A stretch of DNA of 46,325 nucleotides from Candidatus Poribacteria bacterium. GTDB lineage: Bacteria > Poribacteria > WGA-4E > WGA-3G. Each line of letters opens with the position of its first letter. Positions within the stretch are counted from its first letter, which is position 1. The notes beneath the pieces are model-generated. The model worked only from the letters and a program-made list of their open reading frames with translations. It made no database searches and was not told the origin of the DNA. Shown here one piece after another: positions 23,437 through 31,586 of the stretch. A program made the position numbers and the translations under genes. The stretch covers positions 1-46,325 of the forward strand of contig JAPPCZ010000031.1 in assembly GCA_028824685.1 (NCBI GenBank), read 5' to 3'.

Positions 23437-24321
23437 TTAGTTATCGCGTGCCTGCATTTCAATATCAAAACCCTCTTTTCGAATACGTTGGTTGAAGTAC
23501 ACCAGGGTGACACCGATGATCCAAATTGGAAATGAAATAGCATAAACACAAAGGTGTATTACAAGCAAAATCGCATGAAAAAATGGTGCGCTGTTCTCAA
23601 ATGGTTCCGAGAGTAGTCCCCATTCCAGAATATCTATAAAGTCAATTTCACCGCCAGGGTTTGTTAAAATTAGTATGAATCCGATAGAAATTTCAAATAT
23701 TGCGTGAACAAGTGTGCTAAACAAAAAGATCGCAAGCAGCATCCCAAACATCTGCCACCACATCTCACTAACAAGTTGACCACTCCGCCTAAAAGGTGTA
23801 CTTACCACGGGCTTTTCCAACATGACTGTTCCAATGAAAAATCCCCATCGGACAGCAAAAAAGATTGCAAACGGTATGCCGATGATCGTAACTGTTAAAC
23901 CACCTACAACTAACGACCAAAGGAAAAGACAACCCAGCAATTGCCAAAACCTTTGAATTGTATGCTGCAAGACTGAACGGATTGTTATATCCTCATTCAG
24001 ATAAGTTGCACCAGTTCCAATAACTATCCCACCTACACCTATAGTGAAAAAGGTGACTGCAAATATGACCATTCCTATTCCCAATAGAAGGTAACGGGAA
24101 AAGAAGAAATCAGAAAAATCCGTAAAAAGATGTAATGCCAGTTCGCCAAAGACTGAAAATGCGACAGGTCCCAAAAATAATGTCAGATTCTTCCGATAGA
24201 GACTAAATGTTGTATCCAAAATTTCGCCAAATCCCATCGGTTTGAGGGGTGTCATTGCTAAAGTAGATTTGTTATTGTCTTGTAGTGATGTATTATTCTG
24301 TTCTAACACGTTTTCTCCCAT
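23437..24321 (-). CDS. Polytopic membrane protein, GPDPase-membrane-domain-like
   Basis: The 294-aa inner-membrane protein has about six membrane segments between residues 45 and 275. The N-terminal PLKPMGFGEILDTTFSLYRK and C-terminal YFNQRIRKEGFDIEMQ motifs are typical of the family often labelled 'glycerophosphoryl diester phosphodiesterase membrane domain'. Despite the name, no catalytic residues are seen and the function is unknown. The N-terminal 20 residues are polar. Start choice at 24321 (ATG) is tentative because no ribosome site is visible; a TTG one codon earlier is possible. It is divergent from the gene at 24501. Confidence 0.72.
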   Translation of the reverse strand: MGENVLEQNNTSLQDNNKSTLAMTPLKPMGFGEILDTTFSLYRKNLTLFLGPVAFSVFGELALHLFTDFSDFFFSRYLLLGIGMVIFAVTFFTIGVGGIVIGTGATYLNEDITIRSVLQHTIQRFWQLLGCLFLWSLVVGGLTVTIIGIPFAIFFAVRWGFFIGTVMLEKPVVSTPFRRSGQLVSEMWWQMFGMLLAIFLFSTLVHAIFEISIGFILILTNPGGEIDFIDILEWGLLSEPFENSAPFFHAILLVIHLCVYAISFPIWIIGVTLVYFNQRIRKEGFDIEMQARDN

Positions 24322-24421
24322 CAACGATGCGATTTTGATTCAATTGAAAATTAGTTTGCTATTACAATAGGGTTTCATTCAAAAGTGAATCTTACCTGCG
24401 TTTTTTGTGGCAGATAGTTTC

Positions 24422-24450
24422 TTGCCAAACCAAAAAGTCTATGCTAACAT
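24422..24450 (+). promoter_or_regulatory. Promoter of the DGLPVVPPT-family gene
   Basis: TTGCCA (24422-24427), 17-nt spacer, TAACAT (24445-24450), 51 nt upstream of the ATG at 24501. Confidence 0.55.
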
Positions 24451-24456
24451 AATAAC

Positions 24457-24473
24457 ATGTTCCAAGAGAACAT
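24457..24473 (+). promoter_or_regulatory. Inverted repeat ATGTTC-N5-GAACAT at the probable transcription start
   Basis: A perfect 6-bp dyad centred about 15 nt after the -10 element. Its position over the expected +1 region fits a repressor operator. It differs from the classical LexA GAAC-N4-GTTC arrangement. Confidence 0.4.
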
Positions 24474-24500
24474 ATCAATCTCATCTGTAAGGAGGCAGAC

Positions 24501-25448
24501 ATGGCACAAGAATGGCACGCCAGACAGGTTTCTATTGACGAGAAGTTTGACCCAATTGATGCTTGCTATGAGAAAGGTTGGACTGATGGTCTTCCCGTTG
24601 TCCCACCAACACCGGAACGCGTTGAAAGGATGCTTAGTGGTACAGAACGCTCGCCAGCGGAATTAATTGCATCTGTTCCACCTAAATGGGGTAAAGCGAC
24701 GGTTGAGAGGATAGCAATTAACGCAGTTATGGCGGGTTGCCTACCAGCATATCTACCAGTTGTTCTGGCTGCTGTAGAGGCAATGGCATCCGAGGAATTT
24801 AACTTACACGGCGTGCAGGTTACGACATCGCATGCCTCTCCCATGCTGGTAGTAAATGGTCCCATCCGTAAACAATTTGACTTTAACGACGGTTTCAATC
24901 TTTTCGGACAGGGATGGCGTGCAAACGCAACTATTGGCAGAGCAGTACGACTCATCTGTACAAACGTTGGTGGGGCACTACCGGGAGAATTAGACCGTGC
25001 TGCCTTTGGACATGTCGGCAAATATACTTGTTGCATTGCCGAAAAGGAGGAAGAAAGTCCATGGGATCCGCTCCACGTTGAACGCGGTTTTCAGCCAGAT
25101 GAGAGCACTGTGACAGTCTTCGCTGGTGTGGGTCCACAGAGTATAAATGATCACGGTAGTAACACTGCAGAAGATATCCTCAATACGATCTGTCAAAATA
25201 TTTCTTCTCCCGGTAACAGCAGTGGCGAAACGCTTATTGTTATCGGAATTGAACATGCGAAGACAATTTCAGCAGATGGATTTAGCAAAACAGATGTCCG
25301 CCGCTATATCGCTGAGACGACAAAGCGATATTCGGAAGATGACCTGCTTCTAATGGTTGCTGGCGGACCGGCTGGAAGATGGAGCATGGTTGTTCCCGGC
25401 TGGGGTTCTCCCTCTTCACGTGCAGTTACTGTAGCGTTGAAAAATTAA
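24501..25448 (+). CDS. Conserved protein of unknown function (DGLPVVPPT family)
   Basis: The 315-aa soluble protein has a strongly conserved-looking layout: CYEKGWTDGLPVVPPTPERV (residues 28-47), ERIAINAVMAGCLPAYLPVV, NGPIRKQFDFN, GWRANATIGRAVRLICTNVGG, GKYTCCIAEKEEESPWDPLH and GGPAGRWS. I recall this pattern in a widespread family, in some genomes near UGSC-type (seleno)proteins, but no function is established. All of its codons are sense up to TAA, so there is no selenocysteine. An excellent AAGGAGG ribosome site and an operator-like dyad lie upstream. It is a single-gene unit. Confidence 0.75.
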   Translation: MAQEWHARQVSIDEKFDPIDACYEKGWTDGLPVVPPTPERVERMLSGTERSPAELIASVPPKWGKATVERIAINAVMAGCLPAYLPVVLAAVEAMASEEFNLHGVQVTTSHASPMLVVNGPIRKQFDFNDGFNLFGQGWRANATIGRAVRLICTNVGGALPGELDRAAFGHVGKYTCCIAEKEEESPWDPLHVERGFQPDESTVTVFAGVGPQSINDHGSNTAEDILNTICQNISSPGNSSGETLIVIGIEHAKTISADGFSKTDVRRYIAETTKRYSEDDLLLMVAGGPAGRWSMVVPGWGSPSSRAVTVALKN

Positions 25449-25495
25449 TCTATATTTGCAGTTTTTACACCTGACAGTGCTGCAACTAAATATAC

Positions 25496-25529
25496 TTGCA
25501 AATTCATAACAAATATGGTATCCTATAAT
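25496..25529 (+). promoter_or_regulatory. Promoter region of the CBS-kor gene set
   Basis: TTGCAA (25496-25501), 17-nt spacer, TATCCT (25519-25524); an overlapping TATAAT (25524-25529) offers an alternative -10. The first CBS gene starts 57 nt downstream after AAGGAGT. Confidence 0.5.
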
Positions 25530-25586
25530 AAGGAACAGTAAGAAACCCAACCCCGTTTTTGACGTTAATATCAAGGAGTCTATACG

Positions 25587-26024
25587 ATGGACGCGAGAAC
25601 ATTATCGTTACCGATTAGCACGCTCGGTTATAAACAACCTGCCACCATCCAAGTTGGTTCTCCGCTATCAGATGCCATTGACATCATGCAAGTAGAGGGA
25701 TTCGGATGCGTCCTTGTTGTTGATACGGAACAACGACTTGTCGGGATTCTCACTGACCGTGATCTGCTCGGTCATGTGTGTGGCAAACGGTTAGACCCTG
25801 CAAATGTTAACGTAGAAGAGATCATGACTGCAAATCCCGAATCGTTGCGTGCTAGCGACCCGATTGCCTTTGCTTTGAATCTAATGCATCTCGGACATTT
25901 CAGACATGTTCCACTTTGTATTTGGGATGACCAGAATCAAGAATTTCCGATTGGTTTGATTTCAACACGGGATATTTTAGACCACGTCGCTATATTTATT
26001 GAGAGTCAGGAAGGAGGCGCATAA
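25587..26024 (+). CDS. CBS-domain pair protein 1
   Basis: The 145-aa soluble protein is two CBS motifs with nothing else (about 15-75 and 80-140). Typical features are DAIDIMQVEGFGCVLVVD, VGILTDRDLL, IMTANPESL and the second ISTRDILDHV. CBS pairs bind AMP, ATP, NAD or SAM and regulate partner enzymes. It lies 2 nt before a second CBS gene and upstream of korA, in one apparent operon, so it may modulate or report on 2-oxoacid oxidation. No other domain reveals a target. Confidence 0.88.
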   Translation: MDARTLSLPISTLGYKQPATIQVGSPLSDAIDIMQVEGFGCVLVVDTEQRLVGILTDRDLLGHVCGKRLDPANVNVEEIMTANPESLRASDPIAFALNLMHLGHFRHVPLCIWDDQNQEFPIGLISTRDILDHVAIFIESQEGGA

Positions 26025-26026
26025 CT

Positions 26027-26566
26027 ATGCTTTACGATCAAGCAATTGATGAAGAATTAGCGCAGATGGATAAAGATGCGGAGTCGCCTCTTAAAGCGTT
26101 GCAGGTAAGTGAAATTCAGGTGCCGCTCAAACACTTGATGCGGTCCTGTGTGACGATTGACATTACTGCAAGCACGCAGGACGCAATTGATCTGCTAATT
26201 GAACACCATATTGGTGCTGCGTCTGTTGTGGAAGATGGTGTGCTTCGCGGTATTTTCGGTGAACGCGACGTATTGCGTAAAGTTCTAAACAAGCAGGTAG
26301 GTGATCTAATGCAGATTCCTGTAACACAATTCATGAAAGCGGATCCGCAAACAGCAAACCCCGAAGATATGTTGGATACAGCTGTGTTGTATATGGCACG
26401 AGGCGGTTTTCGACACTTGCCGATTGTTGATAAACAGCAACATCCCATCGGCATGGTTTCAATTCGCGATGTTATCTCTTATCTCGTGGATTATTTTCCA
26501 CAAGAGGTATTGACATTGCCCTCCAATCCGGTACGCGATGCTTTGAAAGCACGAGAAGGAGCATAA
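26027..26566 (+). CDS. CBS-domain pair protein 2
   Basis: The 179-aa soluble protein has a polar N-terminal segment (1-30), then two CBS motifs (about 32-95 and 100-160): LMRSCVTID, DAIDLLIEHHIGAASVV, IFGERDVLRKV, FMKADPQTA, and VSIRDVISYL. GGAGG within the end of the preceding gene serves as its ribosome site. With protein 1 it may form a heteromeric nucleotide sensor. It is followed by a 24-codon ORF and korA. Confidence 0.88.
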   Translation: MLYDQAIDEELAQMDKDAESPLKALQVSEIQVPLKHLMRSCVTIDITASTQDAIDLLIEHHIGAASVVEDGVLRGIFGERDVLRKVLNKQVGDLMQIPVTQFMKADPQTANPEDMLDTAVLYMARGGFRHLPIVDKQQHPIGMVSIRDVISYLVDYFPQEVLTLPSNPVRDALKAREGA

Positions 26567-26568
26567 CA

Positions 26569-26643
26569 ATGGACGAGGTCTTTTATCGGCAGGCACTGCG
26601 GTACTCCCCATACAAAATAGCATATAAAAAGGCTGAACACTGA
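26569..26643 (+). CDS. 24-aa mini-ORF coupled to korA
   Basis: An ATG at 26569 follows AAGGAGC with ideal spacing and opens a frame of 24 codons (starts MDEVFYRQALRYSPYKIAYK) ending TGA at 26641-26643. The TGA overlaps the korA ATG by one base (TGATG), and korA has no strong ribosome site of its own. This looks like a leader peptide or a coupling device for korA; a genuine small subunit is less likely. Confidence 0.5.
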   Translation: MDEVFYRQALRYSPYKIAYKKAEH

Positions 26644-28472
26644 TGCGTAAGCAAGTAGAGCAAATTCAAGCGGCAACAGTTCTGTTTGCTGGGGATTCTG
26701 GCGATGGTTCCCAAACAATAGGAACACAGATGACGGAAACCTCTGCTATTGTCGGGAATGATGTCGCCACGTTACCCGATTACCCCGCTGAAATTAAAGC
26801 CCCTGCTGGTTCGCTCGCTGGGGTTTCTGGATTTCAATTACACTTTTCCAGCGAAACTATCCATACTCCGGGTGATACTTGTGATGTCCTTGTAGCGATG
26901 AATCCCGCCGCGTTAAAAGTTAATCTCCACAAGTTGAAGGCAAACGGAATCCTAATTGTCAATTCCGATAATTTTGCACGTAAAAATTTGCGACTTGCAG
27001 GTTACACAGACAACCCATTAGAAGATGATTCGCTTACCAAGTATCAGGTTTTTCCTGTCGAATTGACTAAGCTTACCCGAAAAACTCTTGAATCCACAGG
27101 TCTTGGTACTAAAGATATGGATCGGTGTAAAAACTTTTTTGCCCTCGGTATGATCTTGTGGTTATACAGCCGCCCGATGGATCACACCATCAGATGGATT
27201 AAAAGCCGGTTTGCCGCGAAATATCCAGAATTCATAGAACCGAATATCTTAGCACTCCGAGCGGGGAACACTTATTGCGAAGCGACAGAACAATTTGCGA
27301 CTTCCTATGAAGTGAAACCAGCAAAATTTGCCCCCGGAAAATATCGTAATATTGCAGGTAATACGTCCACTGTTTTGGGACTCGTGGCTGCTGCACATCA
27401 ATCTGGATTACAGTTGGTTTACGGAAGCTATCCGATTACACCTGCAAGTGATATTCTTCACGGTTTGGCAAATTATAGAAACTTTGGCATCGTGACAATG
27501 CAGATGGAGGACGAAATTGCTGCTGTTGGGGTCGCTATTGGTGCTGCATTTAGCGGCGCACTTGGCGTTACCGGTAGTAGCGGCCCAGGACTTGCCCTGA
27601 AATCCGAAGCAATTAATCTCGCTATGATTACAGAATTGCCTCTCGTTGTTTGCAATATCCAAAGAGCCGGTCCTTCAACTGGAATGCCGACAAAAACAGA
27701 ACAAGCAGACTTGTTACAGATGTTTTACGGTAGAAATGGAGAGTCGCCTTTACCTATTCTTGCAGCACGTCGTCCCACTGACTGTTTTGAAACTGTTTAT
27801 GAAGCATGCCGAATCGCTGTGAAATATCGGACTCCTGTTATCTTCCTTTCGGAACTTTATATAGCCCTTGGTGCGGAGCCGTGGCAGATTCCCGATGTTG
27901 CGGATCTCCCTAAAATTGAACCCAATTTCCAAAACAATGTGAATGGTTTTGAACCTTATACGAGGGACGCTGATACTCTTGCAAGGCCCTGGGCAAAACC
28001 TGGAACACCCGGACTTGAGCATCGCATCGGTGGTTTGGAAAAGTCAGATATAACAGGGAATGTGAGTTATGATGCTGAAAATCATGAGAAAATGGTGAGT
28101 ATCAGGGCAGAAAAAGTTAAACGTATCGCAGATGAAATTCCGCCTACTGAAATCTTTGGTGCACAAGAGGGTAACCTACTCGTGCTCGGATGGGGTGGCA
28201 CTTTTGGAACGATTCGGACTGTGGTAGAAAATAAACTTGAAGAAGGGCACGCAATTGGTCATGCACATTTGCGTCACCTCAATCCGTTCCCAAGCGACTT
28301 AGGCGAAATTCTTAAACGGTTCAAAACCGTTTTAATTCCTGAACTAAACAGTGGTCAGCTCCGTCAATTGATCCGAAACGAATTTCTTGTTGATGCTATT
28401 GGACTTAACAAAGTCCAGGGACAACCTTTCCAAGTTTTTGAACTGGAATCTAAAATTGAAACTTACATCTAA
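26643..28472 (+). CDS. korA: 2-oxoacid:ferredoxin oxidoreductase subunit alpha (gamma-alpha fusion)
   Basis: The 609-aa cytosolic subunit fuses the gamma domain (about 8-190: VLFAGDSGDGSQTIGTQM, LPDYPAEIKAPAGS, VAMNPAAL) to the alpha PYR domain (about 210-600: YGSYPITPASDILHGLANY, MQMEDEIAAVGVAIGAAFSG, TGSSGPGLALKSEAI). Together with KorB it oxidatively decarboxylates a 2-oxoacid, by best fit 2-oxoglutarate, to an acyl-CoA, reducing ferredoxin; the reverse reaction feeds the reductive TCA cycle. It starts with ATG at 26643 overlapping the TGA of the upstream mini-ORF. The fusion type is common in aerobic Kor enzymes. No gamma/delta subunits are separate. Confidence 0.93.
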   Translation: MRKQVEQIQAATVLFAGDSGDGSQTIGTQMTETSAIVGNDVATLPDYPAEIKAPAGSLAGVSGFQLHFSSETIHTPGDTCDVLVAMNPAALKVNLHKLKANGILIVNSDNFARKNLRLAGYTDNPLEDDSLTKYQVFPVELTKLTRKTLESTGLGTKDMDRCKNFFALGMILWLYSRPMDHTIRWIKSRFAAKYPEFIEPNILALRAGNTYCEATEQFATSYEVKPAKFAPGKYRNIAGNTSTVLGLVAAAHQSGLQLVYGSYPITPASDILHGLANYRNFGIVTMQMEDEIAAVGVAIGAAFSGALGVTGSSGPGLALKSEAINLAMITELPLVVCNIQRAGPSTGMPTKTEQADLLQMFYGRNGESPLPILAARRPTDCFETVYEACRIAVKYRTPVIFLSELYIALGAEPWQIPDVADLPKIEPNFQNNVNGFEPYTRDADTLARPWAKPGTPGLEHRIGGLEKSDITGNVSYDAENHEKMVSIRAEKVKRIADEIPPTEIFGAQEGNLLVLGWGGTFGTIRTVVENKLEEGHAIGHAHLRHLNPFPSDLGEILKRFKTVLIPELNSGQLRQLIRNEFLVDAIGLNKVQGQPFQVFELESKIETYI

Positions 28473-28486
28473 CACACAACTGTATT

Positions 28487-28533
28487 CGAGATTGCACAAA
28501 CACAAATTTTTGTGCTTCACTGAAGAAATCTCG
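28487..28533 (+). promoter_or_regulatory. Nested stem-loop between korA and korB
   Basis: An inner stem GCACAAA/TTTGTGC (28494-28500 and 28509-28515) with an 8-nt loop sits within an outer stem CGAGATT/AATCTCG (28487-28493 and 28527-28533), with an 11-nt bulge on the 3' side. There is no T-tract, so it is more likely an mRNA stabiliser or intercistronic element than a terminator. Confidence 0.5.
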
Positions 28534-28559
28534 GTAATGTATAAAAGGCAGACACACGT

Positions 28560-29597
28560 ATGAAAAATAAAAAATCTTCAGGTATTCCGCTTGGGGTACC
28601 TACCCTTACCCCGAAAGATTTTACATCTGATCAAGATGAGCGATGGTGTCCCGGTTGCGGCGATTACTCCATTCTTGCACAAACGCGACGGATTATGCCT
28701 GAATTGGGTATTCCCAGAGAAAATATCGTCTTTATCTCCGGAATTGGGTGTTCAAGTCGTTTTCCTTACTATATGAACACCTACGGGTTTCATACGATTC
28801 ACGGCAGAGCACCGACTATCGCATCTGGTGTGAAAATGGCAAATCCTGATCTCTCTGTTTGGGTTATTACTGGCGATGGTGACGCGCTGTCCATCGGTGG
28901 AAACCATTTCATCCATCTCCTACGCCGTAATTTTGACATCAACGTTTTACTCTTTAATAATCGTATCTATGGACTTACCAAAGGACAATACTCACCCACT
29001 TCGGAACAGGGAAAAGACACGAAATCCAGTCCGTTCGGTTCTCTTGAAGCTCCCTTTAATCCGATTAGTCTTGCTCTGGCTGCGGGGGCAACCTTTGCAG
29101 CACGTTCACTTGACAGAGACCCTGAACATTTGCGATCCATTATTAAAGCTGCGTTTGAACATAAAGGCACCTCTTTTATTGAAATTTATCAAAACTGTAA
29201 CGAGTTTAATGATAAAACTTTTTTCCTATACACAGAAAAAGACACCAAAGCCGATAACACCGTATTTCTTGAACATGGTGAACCCCTTCTATTCGGCAAA
29301 GAACACGAAAAAGGGATTCGTTTGAACGGATTCCAACCTGAAGTTACTACTGTAACAAACGGCACAGATGATCTTATTGTGCATGATCAATATGCCGAAA
29401 ATACGACCTTAGCAAACTTCCTGGCCCGTATGAGCGATATGCCTGAAATGCCTCATCCTATCGGTATCTTCCGAAGCGTTCAGCATACCTGCTACGAGGA
29501 TATGATGACTGACCAGATTGCCTCTGCCAAGCAGCAGCGAGGTGAAGGCGACCTTGAAGCACTCCTTAATGCTGGGAATACGTGGGTCGTGGAGTAA
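28560..29597 (+). CDS. korB: 2-oxoacid:ferredoxin oxidoreductase subunit beta
   Basis: The 345-aa partner carries the ThDP PP domain and the Fe-S cluster ligands. Visible are Cys30-x2-Cys33 (RWCPGCGDYS), FISGIGCSSRFPYY, the ThDP/Mg motif GDGDALSIGGNHF followed by LFNNRIYGLTKGQYSPTS, and the later conserved cysteine in YQNCNEFND. Length and motifs match KorB. The 87-nt gap to korA contains a stem-loop, so relative expression may be tuned post-transcriptionally. The electron acceptor ferredoxin is not encoded nearby. It ends before a hairpin shared with the convergent gene. Confidence 0.94.
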   Translation: MKNKKSSGIPLGVPTLTPKDFTSDQDERWCPGCGDYSILAQTRRIMPELGIPRENIVFISGIGCSSRFPYYMNTYGFHTIHGRAPTIASGVKMANPDLSVWVITGDGDALSIGGNHFIHLLRRNFDINVLLFNNRIYGLTKGQYSPTSEQGKDTKSSPFGSLEAPFNPISLALAAGATFAARSLDRDPEHLRSIIKAAFEHKGTSFIEIYQNCNEFNDKTFFLYTEKDTKADNTVFLEHGEPLLFGKEHEKGIRLNGFQPEVTTVTNGTDDLIVHDQYAENTTLANFLARMSDMPEMPHPIGIFRSVQHTCYEDMMTDQIASAKQQRGEGDLEALLNAGNTWVVE

Positions 29598-29633
29598 CGC
29601 ATACCTATTGCACCTTATTGAACGTCTGAATCA

Positions 29634-29668
29634 CGGATGGTCATGGATAATATCCATGACCACATCCG
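29634..29668. terminator. Bidirectional terminator-like hairpin
   Basis: GGTCATGGATA/TATCCATGACC is an 11-bp perfect inverted repeat around one base, extended by CGGAT/ATCCG across a 2-nt bulge. It lies between convergent genes. No T-tract is present on either side, so strength is unknown. Confidence 0.5.
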
Positions 29669-29685
29669 CGATCTAAGCCAACCAC

Positions 29686-31023
29686 TTACTCCTTATACCC
29701 CGACCTATCCGTATTACCACCATACTTCAACGCATAAATCATCAGATTAGTCATAAACCGATAAACGTCCGGGGAATGCCGAAGCCGCAGCATCGTGCGG
29801 CTCTCTATTTCTGCGGTTTCCATTGCGCACATATAGTCCTTCCGATTGTAAACGACTGCTAACCGATTATCAATAATAATCCCTTTCTGAAAGCGGAACT
29901 GCGTTGGCTGCGCGTTATTTTCGTTGCCCCAGAATACATCGCCACCTGTTGGTGGTTTCTTGAGATGATAATGAATTGTATAAATCTCATGTTCATGAGG
30001 CAGCATTTCAAGCGGATACTCTGGAAAAATCTGTTGTAACTCTTCAGCCACAATGTGCGCAAAGAGTCCATGAAAACCGCAATCATCAAAAAAGAGCATA
30101 CCACCTTCATCAACGATATATTTGCGGAGTGCAGCGCGTTCTGCTGGCGTAAAACTACTTTGTAAAGGACCATCTTTTGCAAGCCCGCGTCCAGCGGTAA
30201 TATCCTTATCGTGTCCTGTCATCACAATGAGGGGCGCGTCAAAAATCTTTGGATTTGTTAGAGGAAGCGCGCCTCCTTCAAAACTCATATCTAATCGAAT
30301 TGTGGTGTGCTTATCCATCCATTTCATAAGGGCAGGCAGTGCTGTCGGGTCTTGCCACCAATCTGAGAGTGAATGTTTTAGTCGGATAATCCGAATATGG
30401 CCGCGTAAATTATCCCCTGTCCCCTCAAGGATAGCCCCCAATTGACCTTGCGGCAGGAGTACAGGATTTTGTAATGTGACGTTAAGGTTTCCTCCCCTTA
30501 AACCTCTCTCCGGCAAAGTTTCATCAAGCAATTCAGCGAAACCACCTGTCTTAGAGGTGTTTGGCTTTGGACTAATAACAGCAGAAGGACGCGATTTTAT
30601 CTTTCCTGCAGTTGATGGGACTGTTGGGGCATCTATAGGAGTTTCCCGTACGGTATCAACAGCACGTTGATCTGTTTCCACTCGAAGATTTGGGGCAGAG
30701 ATATCATCCGGTTTTAATACGTCCGTGTCATACATTGGCGTAGCCGTTGGATTTTGAATTGAGGTGTCAGTTTTTGGAATTTGATTGATTGACGGGATGT
30801 GAACTCGCAATGGATTTGCAGTTTGCCGCGTTGTGGGGAGTGCTACCGTTCTATGTGTTCGGTGCACTGTATATCTTGTTGGTGTGTTTTTGACAAATCT
30901 AACGTCGATTGCATCGTCATTCAATGTCCAATAGTGTTCTGATAGAAACAGACCGATAATCGCAGCGATAAGGATATGAATTAACACTGAAGTGATAACT
31001 GCATGAAGCCGTTTGTATTTCAT
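29686..31023 (-). CDS. DUF4159-domain protein with membrane anchor
   Basis: The 445-aa protein has an N-terminal membrane segment (about 8-28, VITSVLIHILIAAIIGLFL), a low-complexity Thr/Pro-rich region (about 50-200), and a C-terminal DUF4159 domain (about 210-430: DWWQDPTALPALMKWM, ALPLTNPKIFDAPLIVMTGH, LRKYIVDEGGMLFFDDC, PLEMLPHEHEIY, YALKYGG). DUF4159 has a glutamine-amidotransferase-like fold and is often encoded with MoxR/VWA complexes, but none is here. It is likely periplasmic and anchored. It is the last gene of a four-gene minus-strand set, 6 nt after DUF1854. Confidence 0.85.
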   Translation of the reverse strand: MKYKRLHAVITSVLIHILIAAIIGLFLSEHYWTLNDDAIDVRFVKNTPTRYTVHRTHRTVALPTTRQTANPLRVHIPSINQIPKTDTSIQNPTATPMYDTDVLKPDDISAPNLRVETDQRAVDTVRETPIDAPTVPSTAGKIKSRPSAVISPKPNTSKTGGFAELLDETLPERGLRGGNLNVTLQNPVLLPQGQLGAILEGTGDNLRGHIRIIRLKHSLSDWWQDPTALPALMKWMDKHTTIRLDMSFEGGALPLTNPKIFDAPLIVMTGHDKDITAGRGLAKDGPLQSSFTPAERAALRKYIVDEGGMLFFDDCGFHGLFAHIVAEELQQIFPEYPLEMLPHEHEIYTIHYHLKKPPTGGDVFWGNENNAQPTQFRFQKGIIIDNRLAVVYNRKDYMCAMETAEIESRTMLRLRHSPDVYRFMTNLMIYALKYGGNTDRSGYKE

Positions 31024-31029
31024 TGCTAT

Positions 31030-31584
31030 TTACAGATGCCGCTGAATTTGATGAAAACTCTGCACATCTAACTCCCGATAATCTGGAATATCGTATCGAT
31101 TCCCCCGCACATCAGTCACAAAAAGCCGTGCAGGTGGAGCCTGCTTTATATTCTGATTCAATCCACGCACTAAAAACGTCACGCGCCCGCGTTCCGTTTC
31201 TACCTCCCATTCATGAATACCGAATTGTTCCTTCACACGGTAAATTTTTTGAATTGTAGGGGTAAAATATCGTTTATCCAATTCTTCATTTAGAATTTTG
31301 AGACTTTCAGGTGCAAGTTCTGACGGGTTCACAAGAATACCAATTTCGGTGTCCTCATCTGCGGCGAGCGAGATGTATTGTTCAGGTTTACTGAGCGGCA
31401 TAAGTCTGCGTACAATTACCCGCAGATGACAGACCTCTTTGCGAATTTCGAGTCGTGCGGTACCTACTTGAGAACGGGTGAATGTAAGTTCAGATGCCTC
31501 CAGAAAACGTGATGTAAAATCATTTTGTTCAATAGACTTAGTGTTTTCAGATTTATTTTGTTCTTCGGTATTTTCGTTCTGCAT
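31030..31584 (-). CDS. DUF1854 protein
   Basis: The 184-aa soluble protein fits DUF1854: an ~30-residue polar N-terminus, then LEIRKEVCHLRVIVRRLMPL, PEQYISLAADEDTEIGILVNPSELAPESLKILNEELDKRYFTP, VETERGRVTFLVRGL and VTDVRGNRYDIPDY. The family often pairs with an ABC exporter and has been noted near cyanophycin metabolism; its activity is unknown. It begins 2 nt after the upstream ABC gene ends, so the two proteins probably act together. Confidence 0.82.
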   Translation of the reverse strand: MQNENTEEQNKSENTKSIEQNDFTSRFLEASELTFTRSQVGTARLEIRKEVCHLRVIVRRLMPLSKPEQYISLAADEDTEIGILVNPSELAPESLKILNEELDKRYFTPTIQKIYRVKEQFGIHEWEVETERGRVTFLVRGLNQNIKQAPPARLFVTDVRGNRYDIPDYRELDVQSFHQIQRHL

Positions 31585-31586
31585 GT

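Noticed and set aside
24501..25448. Possible selenoprotein in the DGLPVVPPT-family gene
   Set aside because: The frame ends with TAA and contains no in-frame TGA, so there is no sign of selenocysteine here.
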